Below, piece after piece: positions 30,044 to 40,028 of a stretch of DNA of 64,000 nt (its first letter is position 1; each line of letters opens with the position of its first letter). The notes below the pieces were generated by a model. That model did no database searches and was not told the DNA's origin. It saw nothing but the letters and a program-made list of their open reading frames with translations. The position numbers and the translations under genes are program-made. Source of the DNA: Acidiferrobacteraceae bacterium (GTDB lineage Bacteria; Pseudomonadota; Gammaproteobacteria; Arenicellales; UBA868); the NCBI GenBank assembly GCA_002721105.1, contig PBJL01000026.1, positions 46,176 to 110,175 on the forward strand, given 5' to 3'.

Positions 30044-31030
30044 ATGTCGTTGCAGGATATCGGCACTAAGGGACACAGAACTTCTAACTTTCGACCGCAT
30101 TGGTGGTGTCGAAATAAGCATTTCCAAACTCTATGGCCTCTCGTCGGCCGCATCTACCCAAAACCACACTATAGGCGTGAGAAAATTATACTGGACGATG
30201 ATGATTTTATTGATTTAGATTGGTTAGGGCCTAAATCAAGAAGCACACCAATCGTTGTGATACTTCATGGTCTAGAAGGATCATCTCAGTCTCATTATAT
30301 AAGAACACTCACTGATGCCTTAGCGATACGACAAGTTCGATCTTGTGTCCTGCATTTTCGCGGTTGTGGAGGCGAGATTAACAAAAAGCCTAGGAGCTAC
30401 CATGGCGGAGAAACTGATGATCCTATATTTGTCATTAAAAGTATTCGAAAAAAATACCCTGAAGCACCATTATTTGCAGTGGGATATTCACTAGGTGCGA
30501 GTGTATTATTAAAATTACTAGCAAAGTCAGGAGTTGAATTAACTCTGAAATCAGCAGTTGCAGTAGCAGTGCCATTTGAACTTAGCTCCACTGCTAAAAA
30601 GCTCGAGCAAGGCTCCTCTAGATTCTACCAATACTGGTTGCTCAAACATATGAAATATACAGTGAGGAGAAAAGAGCACCTTTTAAAAAACTATCTGGAT
30701 GTACCAAAGGTTTTACGTGCGCGTACATTTCACGAATTTGACGATGCTGGAACTGCACCTGTGCATGGATTCCGTGACGCAGAAGAATACTATACAAAAG
30801 CAAGCTGTAGAGCAGTGTTAGGAAAAATTAGTATACCTGTCTTAATATTACATTCAATTGATGATCCAGTGACCTGCGCAACAAGCATACCTCATGCTAA
30901 AGAACTAAAGCCTAACGTTGTGGTTGAACTAAGTCAGTACGGGGGTCATGTAGGATTTGTAGGATCCACTATCCCTTATCGACATGGAACTTGGCTAGAT
31001 AATAGGATCATCGCATATCTGAACCTATGA
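30044..31030 (+). CDS. YheT-family alpha/beta hydrolase
   Basis: A 328-residue cytosolic hydrolase. The N-terminal HFQTLWP segment, the oxyanion region HGLEGSSQSHYI and the nucleophile elbow GYSLGAS (serine) are characteristic of the YheT/ABHD1-3 group. A C-terminal aspartate (DDPV) and histidine (GGHVGF) complete the triad. The physiological substrate of this family in bacteria is unknown; esterase activity is likely. It follows pyrC by 9 bases, and its last bases overlap the convergent recR by 6. Confidence 0.87.
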   Translation: MSLQDIGTKGHRTSNFRPHWWCRNKHFQTLWPLVGRIYPKPHYRREKIILDDDDFIDLDWLGPKSRSTPIVVILHGLEGSSQSHYIRTLTDALAIRQVRSCVLHFRGCGGEINKKPRSYHGGETDDPIFVIKSIRKKYPEAPLFAVGYSLGASVLLKLLAKSGVELTLKSAVAVAVPFELSSTAKKLEQGSSRFYQYWLLKHMKYTVRRKEHLLKNYLDVPKVLRARTFHEFDDAGTAPVHGFRDAEEYYTKASCRAVLGKISIPVLILHSIDDPVTCATSIPHAKELKPNVVVELSQYGGHVGFVGSTIPYRHGTWLDNRIIAYLNL

Positions 31031-31645
31031 CTTAGAGCTTATTCCTACATGCAATGTACGTCTATCTGTAAAAGCTTGGTTTAGTGTATTAGGATCCATA
31101 TACTCTAACTCCCCACCTACAGGAACACCCCGGGCAAGTCGACTTATTATTAGGTTCTGATTTTGTAACAATGAACTAAGATAATCTGCAGTTGCTTCAC
31201 CTTCAACGGTCAAATTAGTGGCTAATATTACTTCCTTAATTGGTTTCGAATCGACATTCTTAAGCAAGAGATCCACTGCGAGTTGATCTGGACCAATACC
31301 ATCAAGTGGCGAAATATGTCCCATAAGCACTAAATATATGCCATTATATGCACCCGCTTGTTCGATCGTGTCTAAATCAGCCGGTGTTTCAACGATACAT
31401 AACTTATTTGAATCTCGTTTTCCAGAAGCGCAGATTCTACAAATTTTTGCCTCGCTAAAATTGTTACAGTTTTCACAGTTTTGCACGCGACCTGCTGCAT
31501 CTATTAATGCTTGCGCTAACAATTTAGCACCCTCGCGATCCCTTTCTAGCATATGAAATGCAATACGCTGTGCATTTCTAGGTCCTACGCCAGGTAATCG
31601 TCTTAATGCTTCTTTTAATCGACTGATAGATTGCTCGCTAGCCAT
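31025..31645 (-). CDS. recR: Recombination protein RecR
   Basis: A 206-residue recombination mediator of the RecFOR pathway that helps load RecA at gaps. An N-terminal helix-hairpin-helix (LPGVGPRNAQRIAFH), a four-cysteine zinc finger (CENC and CRIC) and a Toprim domain beginning at CIVETPADLDTIE are visible, and the length is typical. It is the last gene of dnaX-ybaB-recR, 6 bases after ybaB, and its 3' end overlaps the convergent yheT-like gene. Confidence 0.96.
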   Translation of the reverse strand: MASEQSISRLKEALRRLPGVGPRNAQRIAFHMLERDREGAKLLAQALIDAAGRVQNCENCNNFSEAKICRICASGKRDSNKLCIVETPADLDTIEQAGAYNGIYLVLMGHISPLDGIGPDQLAVDLLLKNVDSKPIKEVILATNLTVEGEATADYLSSLLQNQNLIISRLARGVPVGGELEYMDPNTLNQAFTDRRTLHVGISSKS

Positions 31646-31651
31646 TTTTAT

Positions 31652-31969
31652 TCAGGATAAGTTTAAATCAGGAATATTTAATCCAGAAGTCAAAGAACCC
31701 ATCTTTTCTTGAGAAACCTTTTCCACTCTACGCACAGCATCATTTACTGCAGCTGCGACTAAATCCTCTAAAACTTCCCTATCGTCTCCCATAAGGCTTT
31801 CGTCTATAGACACTTTTCGAATATCGTGACGACAAGTCATCGTAACTTCTACCAAACCACCTCCAGAACTACCTATGACTTCCATACGCGCAAGCTCTTC
31901 CTGCGCTTTCTTAAGGTTTTCCTGCACAGCTTGTGCTTGTTTCATTATGCTTCCTAATGGACTTTTCAT
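31652..31969 (-). CDS. ybaB: Nucleoid-associated protein YbaB/EbfC
   Basis: A 105-residue DNA-binding protein that forms a tweezer-like dimer. The N-terminal helix is rich in Gln and Glu ([19 protein letters not shown]), and the core V(E)[15 protein letters not shown] strand motif is characteristic. It lies 1 base downstream of the dnaX stop and 6 bases before recR, as in most bacteria, so the three genes form one transcription unit. Confidence 0.95.
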   Translation of the reverse strand: MKSPLGSIMKQAQAVQENLKKAQEELARMEVIGSSGGGLVEVTMTCRHDIRKVSIDESLMGDDREVLEDLVAAAVNDAVRRVEKVSQEKMGSLTSGLNIPDLNLS

Positions 31970-31970
31970 A

Positions 31971-33599
31971 TTATATGCGTCTCTTTTTACTTGGCTTAAT
32001 TGATTCTTTAACTAACTTAGCATCGAACTTTTCAATAACTTCTTTCACTACAGAGTCATTCATTAGGTCATCAAATACCTCCGATTTAGCTTCTTCCGAA
32101 TGTCGTTTTTGATTAACTAACGGAGTTTCTATGTCTGGTAGATCTGTAGGTCTAGATATAACATCAACTCGGATCTTCTTTCCGATTACCTTGTATATTG
32201 CATTCTCTATAGCTAATTTCCGTCCTTTGTCAAAAAGCTCGTTGAGCGGTCCATCAATCACCACAGTTAACAGGGTTTCATTATATTTAATGGGTGCCAT
32301 GTTCATTGCGAGTTCCCGTGGGATGCCTTCCAAACCGCTCTGCTGAACAAGATTGGCCCACACATCAGAACTAGACAAGTCTAAACTTTTATTATAGCTA
32401 GGATCCGATGATACCGTTGGTTTCGCAGTATCTTCTTTTGTTTCTAATTGAGCATGTGAATTTAGCGACTCTAACAAGTGAGGAGAAGAATGTTTATCTC
32501 TCCAGACGCCACTATCATCAGGTCGAAAAGCCATCATTCTTAATAATGTCATTTCAAAACCGCTACTAGCATTTGGTGCTAAAGATAAATCTCGCTTTCC
32601 ATGGAGGCCAATCTGATAAAAAAGCTGGGCATCCTCAACTGACATTCCGGTCGCCAAAATCTTAATTCTTTCTATATCAGATTCCTTGGCCTCTACTGCT
32701 TTAGCAGAAATATGATAGAGAGCAACATCTTGCAATATAAGTAAAAGTTCATCAAGAGCAGTCACATAATCGATACATTGCTCCTCCATCAAATTGGTTA
32801 GCCTAACTAATGCCTCAGCATCCCCCTCAACTAAAGCCTCAAGTATTTGATCAGTGTAGCGATCCTCCAACATACCTAGCATCTCTCGAACGTTTTCACC
32901 GGTAACTTTGCCCTCGCCAAAAGCGATAGCTTGGTCTAGTAAACTAAGTCCGTCTCTCATACTCCCAGAAGCGACCCGAGCCAATGCTAGCAAGCCTCGG
33001 TCATCATATTGGATTGTTTCAGTCTCAAGAATCATCTTGAGATTGCTAGCAATTTCTCGAGTTTTAATTGCTCGCAAATTAAATTGCAGACATCTGGAAA
33101 GAATAGTGGCTGGGAATTTATGTGGATCAGTTGTAGCTAATAGGAATTTCACATGGGAAGGTGGCTCCTCCAATGTTTTCAGTAGAGCATTGAAACTATG
33201 AGTCGATAACATATGCACTTCATCGATTAAATAGACTTTGTAAGCACCATTCGTGGGAGCATATTGGACATTATCGAGAATCTCCCGAGTGTCATCTACT
33301 CTGGTGCGCGATGCGGCATCTACTTCAATCAGATCGACAAATCTACCCTCTTCTATACTTTGGCAGTGTCGACATTCTCCACATGGCTTTGAGCTAACAC
33401 CTTTTTCGCAATTTAACGCTTTCGCTAATAATCTAGCGATAGTAGTTTTTCCGACACCCCTTGTCCCGGTAAATAAAAATGCATGATGAACACGATCCTG
33501 ATCAAGTGCCCTTGTTAAAGCTCTTACAGCATGATCTTGTCCTATCACGTCGTTGAAATGGCGCGGTCTCCAGGTTCTGGCTAAAGCTTGATAGCTCAT
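31971..33599 (-). CDS. dnaX: DNA polymerase III subunits gamma and tau, DnaX
   Basis: A 542-residue clamp-loader ATPase. Walker [10 protein letters not shown], a four-cysteine zinc module (CEKG, CGECRHC), the LIDEVHM Walker B and the arginine finger in LSRC are all seen. The C-terminal portion is short compared with E. coli tau (643), mainly in the linker before the tau-specific region. I saw no obvious A-rich slippery site that would produce a gamma form by frameshifting. The 4.5S RNA gene lies just upstream on the same strand, giving the common ffs-dnaX-ybaB-recR order. Confidence 0.95.
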   Translation of the reverse strand: MSYQALARTWRPRHFNDVIGQDHAVRALTRALDQDRVHHAFLFTGTRGVGKTTIARLLAKALNCEKGVSSKPCGECRHCQSIEEGRFVDLIEVDAASRTRVDDTREILDNVQYAPTNGAYKVYLIDEVHMLSTHSFNALLKTLEEPPSHVKFLLATTDPHKFPATILSRCLQFNLRAIKTREIASNLKMILETETIQYDDRGLLALARVASGSMRDGLSLLDQAIAFGEGKVTGENVREMLGMLEDRYTDQILEALVEGDAEALVRLTNLMEEQCIDYVTALDELLLILQDVALYHISAKAVEAKESDIERIKILATGMSVEDAQLFYQIGLHGKRDLSLAPNASSGFEMTLLRMMAFRPDDSGVWRDKHSSPHLLESLNSHAQLETKEDTAKPTVSSDPSYNKSLDLSSSDVWANLVQQSGLEGIPRELAMNMAPIKYNETLLTVVIDGPLNELFDKGRKLAIENAIYKVIGKKIRVDVISRPTDLPDIETPLVNQKRHSEEAKSEVFDDLMNDSVVKEVIEKFDAKLVKESIKPSKKRRI

Positions 33600-33634
33600 A
33601 ATATTTGATTTATATTTTTTATCTATTAGCTGGA

Positions 33635-33747
33635 GATGGCGCCGATCAGCCCAGTCCCGATACTCGACACAGCTGCTGCGGCTGCTTCCTTCCGGACCTG
33701 ACCGGGTTTACAACCAATCGCCACCAGGAAGACCAATCGTCGCCACC
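33635..33747 (-). ncRNA. ffs: Signal recognition particle 4.5S RNA
   Basis: The minus strand carries the universal SRP core GGTCAGGTCCGGAAGGAAG followed by CAGCC, the Ffh-binding internal loops and tetraloop. The outermost stem can be drawn: GGTGGCG at the 5' end (33741-33747) pairs with CGCCATC at the 3' end (33635-33641). About 113 nt, the short bacterial type. The ends are set from that stem and may be off by a few bases. The RNA pairs with Ffh to target membrane proteins. Confidence 0.95.
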
Positions 33748-33888
33748 ATTGTTTGCTCAATGAGCGATATAAACCCTTCTGTTTGTTCGTAGTTTCTATT
33801 TTAACTCAAAGAGGGTAGCTTACTAACATCAAATTGCTCTCGTTATCGGCTATTTGATAATGGATGCCTAATCTAGACAAAATATAAC

Positions 33889-34536
33889 TCATAGCGGGAG
33901 AAAAACAATTAATGTCAGCATCGATCTACTCATGGATAGCACTGATTCAAAAACTGGAACTCCGAAAATCGCTAACAATAGTAAACCTAAGAGTAGCCAA
34001 TTTCCGTATCGATGGTTGTAATAACGATAAAGTGACGCAAGCTTTCGAGGTAGGAAATAAGGCAAAATATAATGTCCATCCAAAGCGCCAATAGGCAAAA
34101 GATTAAAAACCATTAATAACAAATTTATTTGTGCCAGATAAGTGAAGAAAAAATAGCTTCCTGGTTGCTCAAAAAAACCCCATCCAAGTTTGAGGGTTAG
34201 AATATAGAAATTGATTGTGACTATGGCAACAAGCAAGTTCATCAATGGTCCTGCCGCAGCAACTGCTAAATCTGCATACCGAGATATAAAAAGTCTGGGA
34301 TTTGTAGGCACCGGTTTTGCATATCCAAAACCAACCATTATGACCATTAATAATCCCATTGGATCGATGTGTGATCTAGGGTTAATGGTGAGCCTCCCTG
34401 CTAGTTCAGCTGTATTGTCTCCAAAACGCTTGGCGACCCACGCATGGCCAAATTCATGAAAAGATAGAGATATAACAAGCGCCAAAAGAATGCTTGCGAA
34501 TAACACCCATTGGCCTTGCTGTAAAAGATATAACAT
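33889..34536 (-). CDS. Site-2 protease family protein (M50 zinc metalloprotease)
   Basis: A 215-residue polytopic membrane protein with about five hydrophobic segments. The zinc-binding HEFGH in the first membrane helix and the NLLPIGALDG motif that supplies the third ligand (Asp) are both present. No PDZ domain is present, so it is the short rhomboid-sized S2P type, not RseP. Members are thought to cleave membrane peptides, but substrates are mostly unknown. It is monocistronic on the minus strand; divergent from the DUF3108 gene across a 252-base spacer. That spacer holds a small inverted repeat, ACCATG-AGG-CATGGT, at 34602-34616. Confidence 0.88.
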   Translation of the reverse strand: MLYLLQQGQWVLFASILLALVISLSFHEFGHAWVAKRFGDNTAELAGRLTINPRSHIDPMGLLMVIMVGFGYAKPVPTNPRLFISRYADLAVAAAGPLMNLLVAIVTINFYILTLKLGWGFFEQPGSYFFFTYLAQINLLLMVFNLLPIGALDGHYILPYFLPRKLASLYRYYNHRYGNWLLLGLLLLAIFGVPVFESVLSMSRSMLTLIVFLPL

Positions 34537-34788
34537 ATTGATAATCGCTATTTTACAAGCTCAAAAAACCCAAAGACTCACTAGAAAAAGGTATTATAGT
34601 GACCATGAGGCATGGTGACGAATTCTATAGTTTATTTTAAAAACCCAGAACCTAAATTGAGCCAATTCTTTGCAATAATTTAGTACTAAATTTTTGATTA
34701 TTAATGCCGCAAAATAAATAAGGTGTTACTGTTTTCGTCATTAATGCTCAAGATCGACCTCAACAATTAAAGTGGCTTAGTATAACCT

Positions 34789-35520
34789 ATGTTAAAAAAA
34801 ACGACTCCGATAATTTTCTTTCTATGCATTAATACTATTTTTTTGAGAACATATGCTGACCCTATTGAAACTGAGATATTAAAACCTACGGAATCACGAT
34901 ATATATTAGGATGGGGAATTCTCGAAATCGAACGGGTTGTCACATTAAACCGGTACAGTGATCGCTACATTATAAACGCTACAAGCACAGTTTCTGGTTT
35001 AGCAAGCCTCGTTGGTTATGGCCCCATCACCGAAGAGTCGCAATTTTTGATCTCAAAAAATGGTCATATTTTACCTCTAAAATACAAGAGCATAGACGAA
35101 TCTCGCGCCAGCAAATTAGACGAAGAAATCGTGTTTGATTGGAAATTATTAATAGCAGAATCACGCTATGGAGATGAAATTCTCACAACAAAAATCCTAC
35201 CGGGCACTTTGGATCCACTGACCGTAGTTCTTCAGGCACGCTTAGACCTACAATCCGGATTAAAACTAAATGAGTACTTAGTTCACGAGGCTGAAACCAT
35301 TAAAAAATATAAAATTTTCCACATGGAGACGGAAAAAATAAATATAGGTAATCATCAACTTGACGCACTACATTTAATGATCGACACGGGCAGGCCTAAT
35401 AGAAAGCTGCACTACTGGCTTGCACCACAGTTGGATTACCTACCGATTAAAATGCAACAAACCCACAACAACAAAACGGAACTGACTGCTAACCTAATTA
35501 GCACTTCCCGATCGCGCTGA
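34789..35520 (+). CDS. DUF3108-type exported protein
   Basis: A 243-residue protein with an N-terminal signal peptide (hydrophobic IIFFLCINTIFL, likely cleavage near TYADP). The remainder is a beta-rich periplasmic domain with the LGWGILEIERVVTLNR opening and a C-terminal KLHYWLAPQLDYLPIKM segment, which resemble the DUF3108 family. The function of the family is not established; an envelope role is inferred only from export. The ATG is not preceded by a good ribosome site. It converges with the panE-like gene, leaving 4 bases between them. Confidence 0.75.
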   Translation: MLKKTTPIIFFLCINTIFLRTYADPIETEILKPTESRYILGWGILEIERVVTLNRYSDRYIINATSTVSGLASLVGYGPITEESQFLISKNGHILPLKYKSIDESRASKLDEEIVFDWKLLIAESRYGDEILTTKILPGTLDPLTVVLQARLDLQSGLKLNEYLVHEAETIKKYKIFHMETEKINIGNHQLDALHLMIDTGRPNRKLHYWLAPQLDYLPIKMQQTHNNKTELTANLISTSRSR

Positions 35521-35524
35521 CAAT

Positions 35525-36535
35525 CTACACATTCAATACTTCCCCGCGTATATATAGGCTCTCTCTCTGAACAGTGTTATCTAAAAGAGAAATGCATGCA
35601 TAAATAGTACGCAACGTAGGCACTTCAATAGACGTCAATTCCGCTAGCTCAATGACGACACCCAATAGCCCCTCAATCTCCATTGGTTTTCCTGCCTCGA
35701 GATCTTGCAGCATTGATGTTTTATGTTTGCCAACACCTTCCGCGCCTGCAATACGTCTCTCAAGCGCTACACGAAACCGGGCACCCAATTTCTCTGCTAC
35801 TAATTGAGCTTCAGTCATCATTAACGTTGCTAATTCTCTCGTCAAGCTAAATTGACAAATATCCACTAAAGTTGAATGTGTCAGCGCACTAATTGGATTA
35901 AATGTTAAATTACCCCACAGTTTAAGCCAAATTTCAGAACGAATATCATCTAAAATTCGTGATTTAAATCCTGCAGACACGAATAGATCCGACACCATGG
36001 TTAGGCGATTCGACGCAGCGCCATCCAGTTCGCCCACGGGAAATTTATCACCTTCAATATGCTTTATCACTCCTGGCTCAAGTATCATAGCTGCCGGATA
36101 TGCGATACAGCCGATCAAGCAGTCAGGGTTAATACGATTGAAAAGAATACCGGATGGATCAACAGTTTTAACAATACTGTTTTCATACTCACCTTTGAGT
36201 TTTTGAAAGTACCACCATGGTATTCCATTTTGTAAAGTGACCATCACTGTACTTTCTCCCAACAAAGATGATAAAGAATCGACGATAGGTTCAATCTGAT
36301 GTGCTTTTAATGCTAATAAAACAACATCCTGCTTGCCAAGGTCACTGATCGAATTGGTTGAAATCAAAGAATCTGCAATTAATGTTTCGCCATTTTCTAA
36401 CAGCTTCAAACCATTAGCCTTAATCGCAGCAAGATGTGATCCCCTAGCCACAACAGATACCTCATGACCAGCGAGTGATAAATGAACCGCCATATATCCA
36501 CCAATTGCCCCCGCCCCAACAACACAAATCTTCAT
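35525..36535 (-). CDS. Ketopantoate reductase family protein (PanE/ApbA-like)
   Basis: A 336-residue NADP-dependent 2-oxoacid reductase. The N-terminal Rossmann loop CVVGAGAIGGYMAVHL, the LLALKAHQ and TLQNGIPWW segments, the KLWGNLTFNPISALT helix and the KTSMLQDLEAGKPMEIEGLLG block are typical of PanE/ApbA. Its position, 81 bases downstream of the formyl-CoA-transferase gene and in the same direction, suggests it acts on a carboxylic or 2-oxo acid in that pathway rather than in pantothenate synthesis. That is inference; it could also be the cell's real PanE. Confidence 0.82.
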   Translation of the reverse strand: MKICVVGAGAIGGYMAVHLSLAGHEVSVVARGSHLAAIKANGLKLLENGETLIADSLISTNSISDLGKQDVVLLALKAHQIEPIVDSLSSLLGESTVMVTLQNGIPWWYFQKLKGEYENSIVKTVDPSGILFNRINPDCLIGCIAYPAAMILEPGVIKHIEGDKFPVGELDGAASNRLTMVSDLFVSAGFKSRILDDIRSEIWLKLWGNLTFNPISALTHSTLVDICQFSLTRELATLMMTEAQLVAEKLGARFRVALERRIAGAEGVGKHKTSMLQDLEAGKPMEIEGLLGVVIELAELTSIEVPTLRTIYACISLLDNTVQRESLYIRGEVLNV

Positions 36536-36616
36536 ATAGTCTCCTAAAGTCAGTACTTTTCTTAATATCTTCTATCAAAGAATACGGAGATTAGAAGTTT
36601 AGAGGTATTATTTATC

Positions 36617-37861
36617 CTACACAATGTCATTACTACGCATACTGGCAATTTCTACCTCAGACAAACCCAGAATTTCCATAAGAATTTCATCCGTATGCTC
36701 ACCAAGCAAAGGCGATCTTTTAACTGAAGTTGTGGATTCTGACAATTTAATTGGATTGCCAACAGTTAAATATTTTCCACGCTCAGGGTGATCAACTTCA
36801 ACTACAGTTCCGCTCGCTCTTAGGGATGGCTCCTCTGCGAGCTCCTTCATTGAGAGTACAGGACCGCACGGTACATTCAAAGGATTTAGTATTTCCATTA
36901 TTTCAAATTTGGTTAAAGTTACAGTCCATTTTTCAATTTCCTCAAACATCGTATCAAGTTTCGATAATCGTGCTTTCGGCGTATTCCATTCCGGGTCATC
37001 TAACCAGTCTGATCGCCCAATTGTGCGAGCTAAATGATTAAAAGAAGCGGCCTGTGCTATTACATAAATATACGAATTTGGGTCGCTTTCCCAACCCTTG
37101 CACTTGACAACCCATCCAGGCTGGCCACCGCCCGATGCATTGCCCGCTCTGGGTGTTGCCTCACCAAAATTTCCATGCGGATATTGTGGATATTCAGTCA
37201 GCGGACCATGACTTAAACGTTGTTGATCTCGTAATTTCACTCGACATAGATTAAGAACTCCATCTTGCATAGCACATTCAACCCGTTGCCCTCGCCCAGT
37301 TTTCTCTCTTTGATAAAGAGCCGTAACAATACCAAGAGCCATATTAAGGCCCGTACCAGAATCTCCTATCTGAGCTCCAGTAATTGTTGGCGGTCCATCA
37401 TCAAAGCCCGTAGTACTAGCCTCTCCCCCCGTACATTGGGCTACGTTCTCATATACTTTGCAGTCCTGATAAGGGCCTGGGCCAAAACCTTTAACTGATG
37501 CATAAATAATTCGTGGATTTAATTCTTGAATATGATCCCAACTAAATCCCATCCGATCTAACGCTCCAGGGGCAAAGTTCTCTGCAAGCACATCGCATGA
37601 CTTAATCAGTTTTGTGAAAATCACCTTACCCTTTTCGCTTTTAGTGTTTAATGTGATACTCCGCTTATTGTGATTAAGCATTGTAAAGTAGAGGCTATCA
37701 ACATTAGGAATATCTCTTAACTGGCCCCGAGTGGCGTCCCCCGAGCCAGGTCTCTCTACTTTGATGACATCTGCTCCAAACCATGCTAGCAATTGAGTAC
37801 ATGTAGGTCCTGACTGAACATGTGTCATATCCAAAACCCGTACCCCTTCAAGCGCCTTCAT
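36617..37861 (-). CDS. frc: Formyl-CoA:oxalate CoA-transferase (class III, CaiB/BaiF family)
   Basis: A 414-residue CoA-transferase moving CoA from formyl-CoA to oxalate, giving oxalyl-CoA and formate. The sequence follows E. coli Frc (YfdW) closely throughout: [44 protein letters not shown] and [11 protein letters not shown]. The catalytic aspartate is Asp167 in QIGDSGTG. The glycine loop that closes over the active site reads SGGGQPG instead of GGGGQPG. It follows tctA by 82 bases in the same direction, so the operon pairs a carboxylate importer with a carboxylate-activating enzyme. No oxalyl-CoA decarboxylase gene is in the window, so full oxalate breakdown is not shown. Other CoA acceptors remain possible. 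Confidence 0.85.
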   Translation of the reverse strand: MKALEGVRVLDMTHVQSGPTCTQLLAWFGADVIKVERPGSGDATRGQLRDIPNVDSLYFTMLNHNKRSITLNTKSEKGKVIFTKLIKSCDVLAENFAPGALDRMGFSWDHIQELNPRIIYASVKGFGPGPYQDCKVYENVAQCTGGEASTTGFDDGPPTITGAQIGDSGTGLNMALGIVTALYQREKTGRGQRVECAMQDGVLNLCRVKLRDQQRLSHGPLTEYPQYPHGNFGEATPRAGNASGGGQPGWVVKCKGWESDPNSYIYVIAQAASFNHLARTIGRSDWLDDPEWNTPKARLSKLDTMFEEIEKWTVTLTKFEIMEILNPLNVPCGPVLSMKELAEEPSLRASGTVVEVDHPERGKYLTVGNPIKLSESTTSVKRSPLLGEHTDEILMEILGLSEVEIASMRSNDIV

Positions 37862-37943
37862 ATTTTTTCTCCCAACTTTTCATTTATTCAAACATGCACA
37901 CCATAAAATCTACTTCTGCTTAACGAAGTGTGACGATCATTTT

Positions 37944-39443
37944 TTAACCACTACTAGCTTTTTTTAATTTTCTTATCAATGGTAACAGTAACAAAAGAAT
38001 AGCTATTACCATAATGGGTCCCGAAATCGGTCGCGCAAAAAACACTCCGAAACTACCATCACTTATCAATAACGATTGCCTCATCGAGGTCTCAGCTAAT
38101 GGGCCTAACACGATAGCGAGAACCGCAGGTGCCATTGGGTAATCTAGTTTACGCATCAAATAACCAACTACACCAAAAATGAAAATTAGCCAAACATCAT
38201 GCATATCTTGCATTGGAGCATAGCCTCCGACAATACATAAAACAAAAATTATTGGTGCTAGGATAGTGAATGGCATACGTAAAATAGCAATAAAACCTGG
38301 AATAAATGACAAATTTATCAACAACGCAAACAAATTAGCAACATACAAACTTGCAATTAGGGCCCACACAAAACTTTGATGTTCAACGAACAACATCGGA
38401 CCTGGCTCTAAACCCCAAATAACCATACCTCCTAGTAAAATTGCAGTAGTGGGCGAGCCTGGTATGCCTAAAGTTAACATTGGCAACATTGATCCTGTGC
38501 TTGCTGCATTAGTTGCTGCTTCAGGCGCTGCAACTCCACTTATATTTCCCTCACCAAATGACTCAGGGTTCTTCGACATAGTTTTTGCTACACCATACGC
38601 CATTATGGAGCCAGGAGTTGCTCCTGCCGCAGGCAATATACCAACAAAATAACCAAGGAATGACCCCATTACAGTGGCTTTCAATGTCGTTATCAAACTT
38701 CGAATGTTGTCTAGGATTCTTCTAACTGTGACATTTGCTTGAGAAATAGTAACTTTTCCGCCAGTGCTTTCAATCGTCCACAACATTTCACCAATTCCAT
38801 AAATTCCAATAGCTAATACCAAAAAATTTATACCATGAAAAAATCCCGGAATTCCACCAAAAATCAATCGTGGTTGTCCACTTATTATGTCAAGTCCTAC
38901 AGCGCTCAGGGCTAAACCAATGAAGATTGAGAAAAGTGTTTTCGGAATGTCATCGCCTCCAAGTCCTACAAACGTTGCGAATGCTAAAATCATCAATGCA
39001 AACTCTTCAGGCGAGCCGAATGCCAATGCGACAGCCGCCAAAGGTGGTGCGAATAACGTAAATAATACGACTGAAATTGTACCGCCCAAGAAAGATGCGC
39101 CTGCTGCCACAATCAATGCTTTATCTGCTTCACCTTTCAAAGCAAGTGGTCGTCCATCAAATGTAGTAGCTACAGCAGTGGATGCGCCTGGTATCCCCAA
39201 CATTATCGAACTTATTGCGCCACCATACATCGCTCCATAATAAATCGCCGCTAGAAATATTATCGCTCCTGCTGGCGGAACTATAAATGTCATTGGAAGT
39301 AGAATTGCAACGCCATTTACCGATCCAAGTCCCGGCATAGCGCCGATGAACAATCCTAAAGCACAACCACCAATAATCAATGCAATATTGAGCGGCTGTA
39401 GGACTGAACTAAAACCTTCCAATAGTAGATTAACTACTTCCAT
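37944..39443 (-). CDS. tctA: Tripartite tricarboxylate transporter, large membrane subunit TctA
   Basis: A 499-residue polytopic membrane protein with roughly 11-12 hydrophobic segments. The duplicated family motifs are seen: GAMPGLGSVNGVAILLPMTF near residue 33, the GAISSIMLGIPGA loop, GILPAAGATPGS and the LTLGIPGSPTTAILLGG segment. It forms the channel of a sodium- or proton-driven, binding-protein-dependent carboxylate importer. It is encoded after tctC and tctB, with 44 bases between tctB and tctA. Substrate is not readable from the sequence; the neighbouring frc suggests oxalate or a related dicarboxylate. Confidence 0.93.
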   Translation of the reverse strand: MEVVNLLLEGFSSVLQPLNIALIIGGCALGLFIGAMPGLGSVNGVAILLPMTFIVPPAGAIIFLAAIYYGAMYGGAISSIMLGIPGASTAVATTFDGRPLALKGEADKALIVAAGASFLGGTISVVLFTLFAPPLAAVALAFGSPEEFALMILAFATFVGLGGDDIPKTLFSIFIGLALSAVGLDIISGQPRLIFGGIPGFFHGINFLVLAIGIYGIGEMLWTIESTGGKVTISQANVTVRRILDNIRSLITTLKATVMGSFLGYFVGILPAAGATPGSIMAYGVAKTMSKNPESFGEGNISGVAAPEAATNAASTGSMLPMLTLGIPGSPTTAILLGGMVIWGLEPGPMLFVEHQSFVWALIASLYVANLFALLINLSFIPGFIAILRMPFTILAPIIFVLCIVGGYAPMQDMHDVWLIFIFGVVGYLMRKLDYPMAPAVLAIVLGPLAETSMRQSLLISDGSFGVFFARPISGPIMVIAILLLLLPLIRKLKKASSG

Positions 39444-39487
39444 TAATTAACTCACTCCTAAATACAAATTTGTTTCTTGGCTTATCA

Positions 39488-39985
39488 TTACATAAACCAA
39501 TCATATAAGGGATAAAATAGAGGTTCGCTATACCCTTTTGGCAAAGTAATTAATAAAGCAATCTCGAAAAAAAAGAATGCAACTACAGGCGTAGCTACTG
39601 CTATTAATATGGCAGTGCTCCATCGATGAGATCCTAATAATCTTATATACAATAGAAGAAAAATTGGCACCGAGAAGTAAACGCCAATAATGTGTATCGT
39701 GCCAATCATAAATCCTAACAAACCTGAAACAACCAAAAACATTTTTAAAGAAGAATTGGTCAAATAAGGCTCGGTAGATCTCGATACGACAGTCTTTCGA
39801 AGAAACCAACGAACAGCAATCCAAATGCAACAAATCAACATACCAACTGCTAGCCAAAAAGGAAACGCCCCACCGCCTGGACCCTGCTGAGGGATCCAGC
39901 CGACGGGGAGTTCCGAACTTTTCCACATTAGGTAGACAGAAAAAAGTGCCAGAACTGCGGTCATCACTAAATCTGCTTTCCGCAA
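39488..39985 (-). CDS. tctB: Tripartite tricarboxylate transporter, small membrane subunit TctB
   Basis: A 165-residue membrane protein with four predicted membrane segments and the N-terminal LPVGWIPQQGPGGGAFPFW motif typical of TctB. It is the small membrane partner of TctA. It lies between tctC (43 bases upstream) and tctA. A second long frame overlaps the whole gene in another register, but it lacks the family pattern. Confidence 0.87.
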   Translation of the reverse strand: MRKADLVMTAVLALFSVYLMWKSSELPVGWIPQQGPGGGAFPFWLAVGMLICCIWIAVRWFLRKTVVSRSTEPYLTNSSLKMFLVVSGLLGFMIGTIHIIGVYFSVPIFLLLYIRLLGSHRWSTAILIAVATPVVAFFFFEIALLITLPKGYSEPLFYPLYDWFM

Positions 39986-40028
39986 AACGTCTATCTCCTA
40001 TCACTCTGACATAGAAAAAACCTCGTGA

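Noticed and set aside
31971..33599. Programmed frameshift in dnaX producing a gamma subunit
   Set aside because: No A-AAA-AAG-type slippery heptamer with a following stem was recognised, so only one product is annotated.
39528..40004. 158-codon frame overlapping tctB in another register
   Set aside because: Composition is typical of a frame-shifted shadow (runs of Ser, Arg, Phe, Cys), while the tctB frame shows the family motif and membrane segments.
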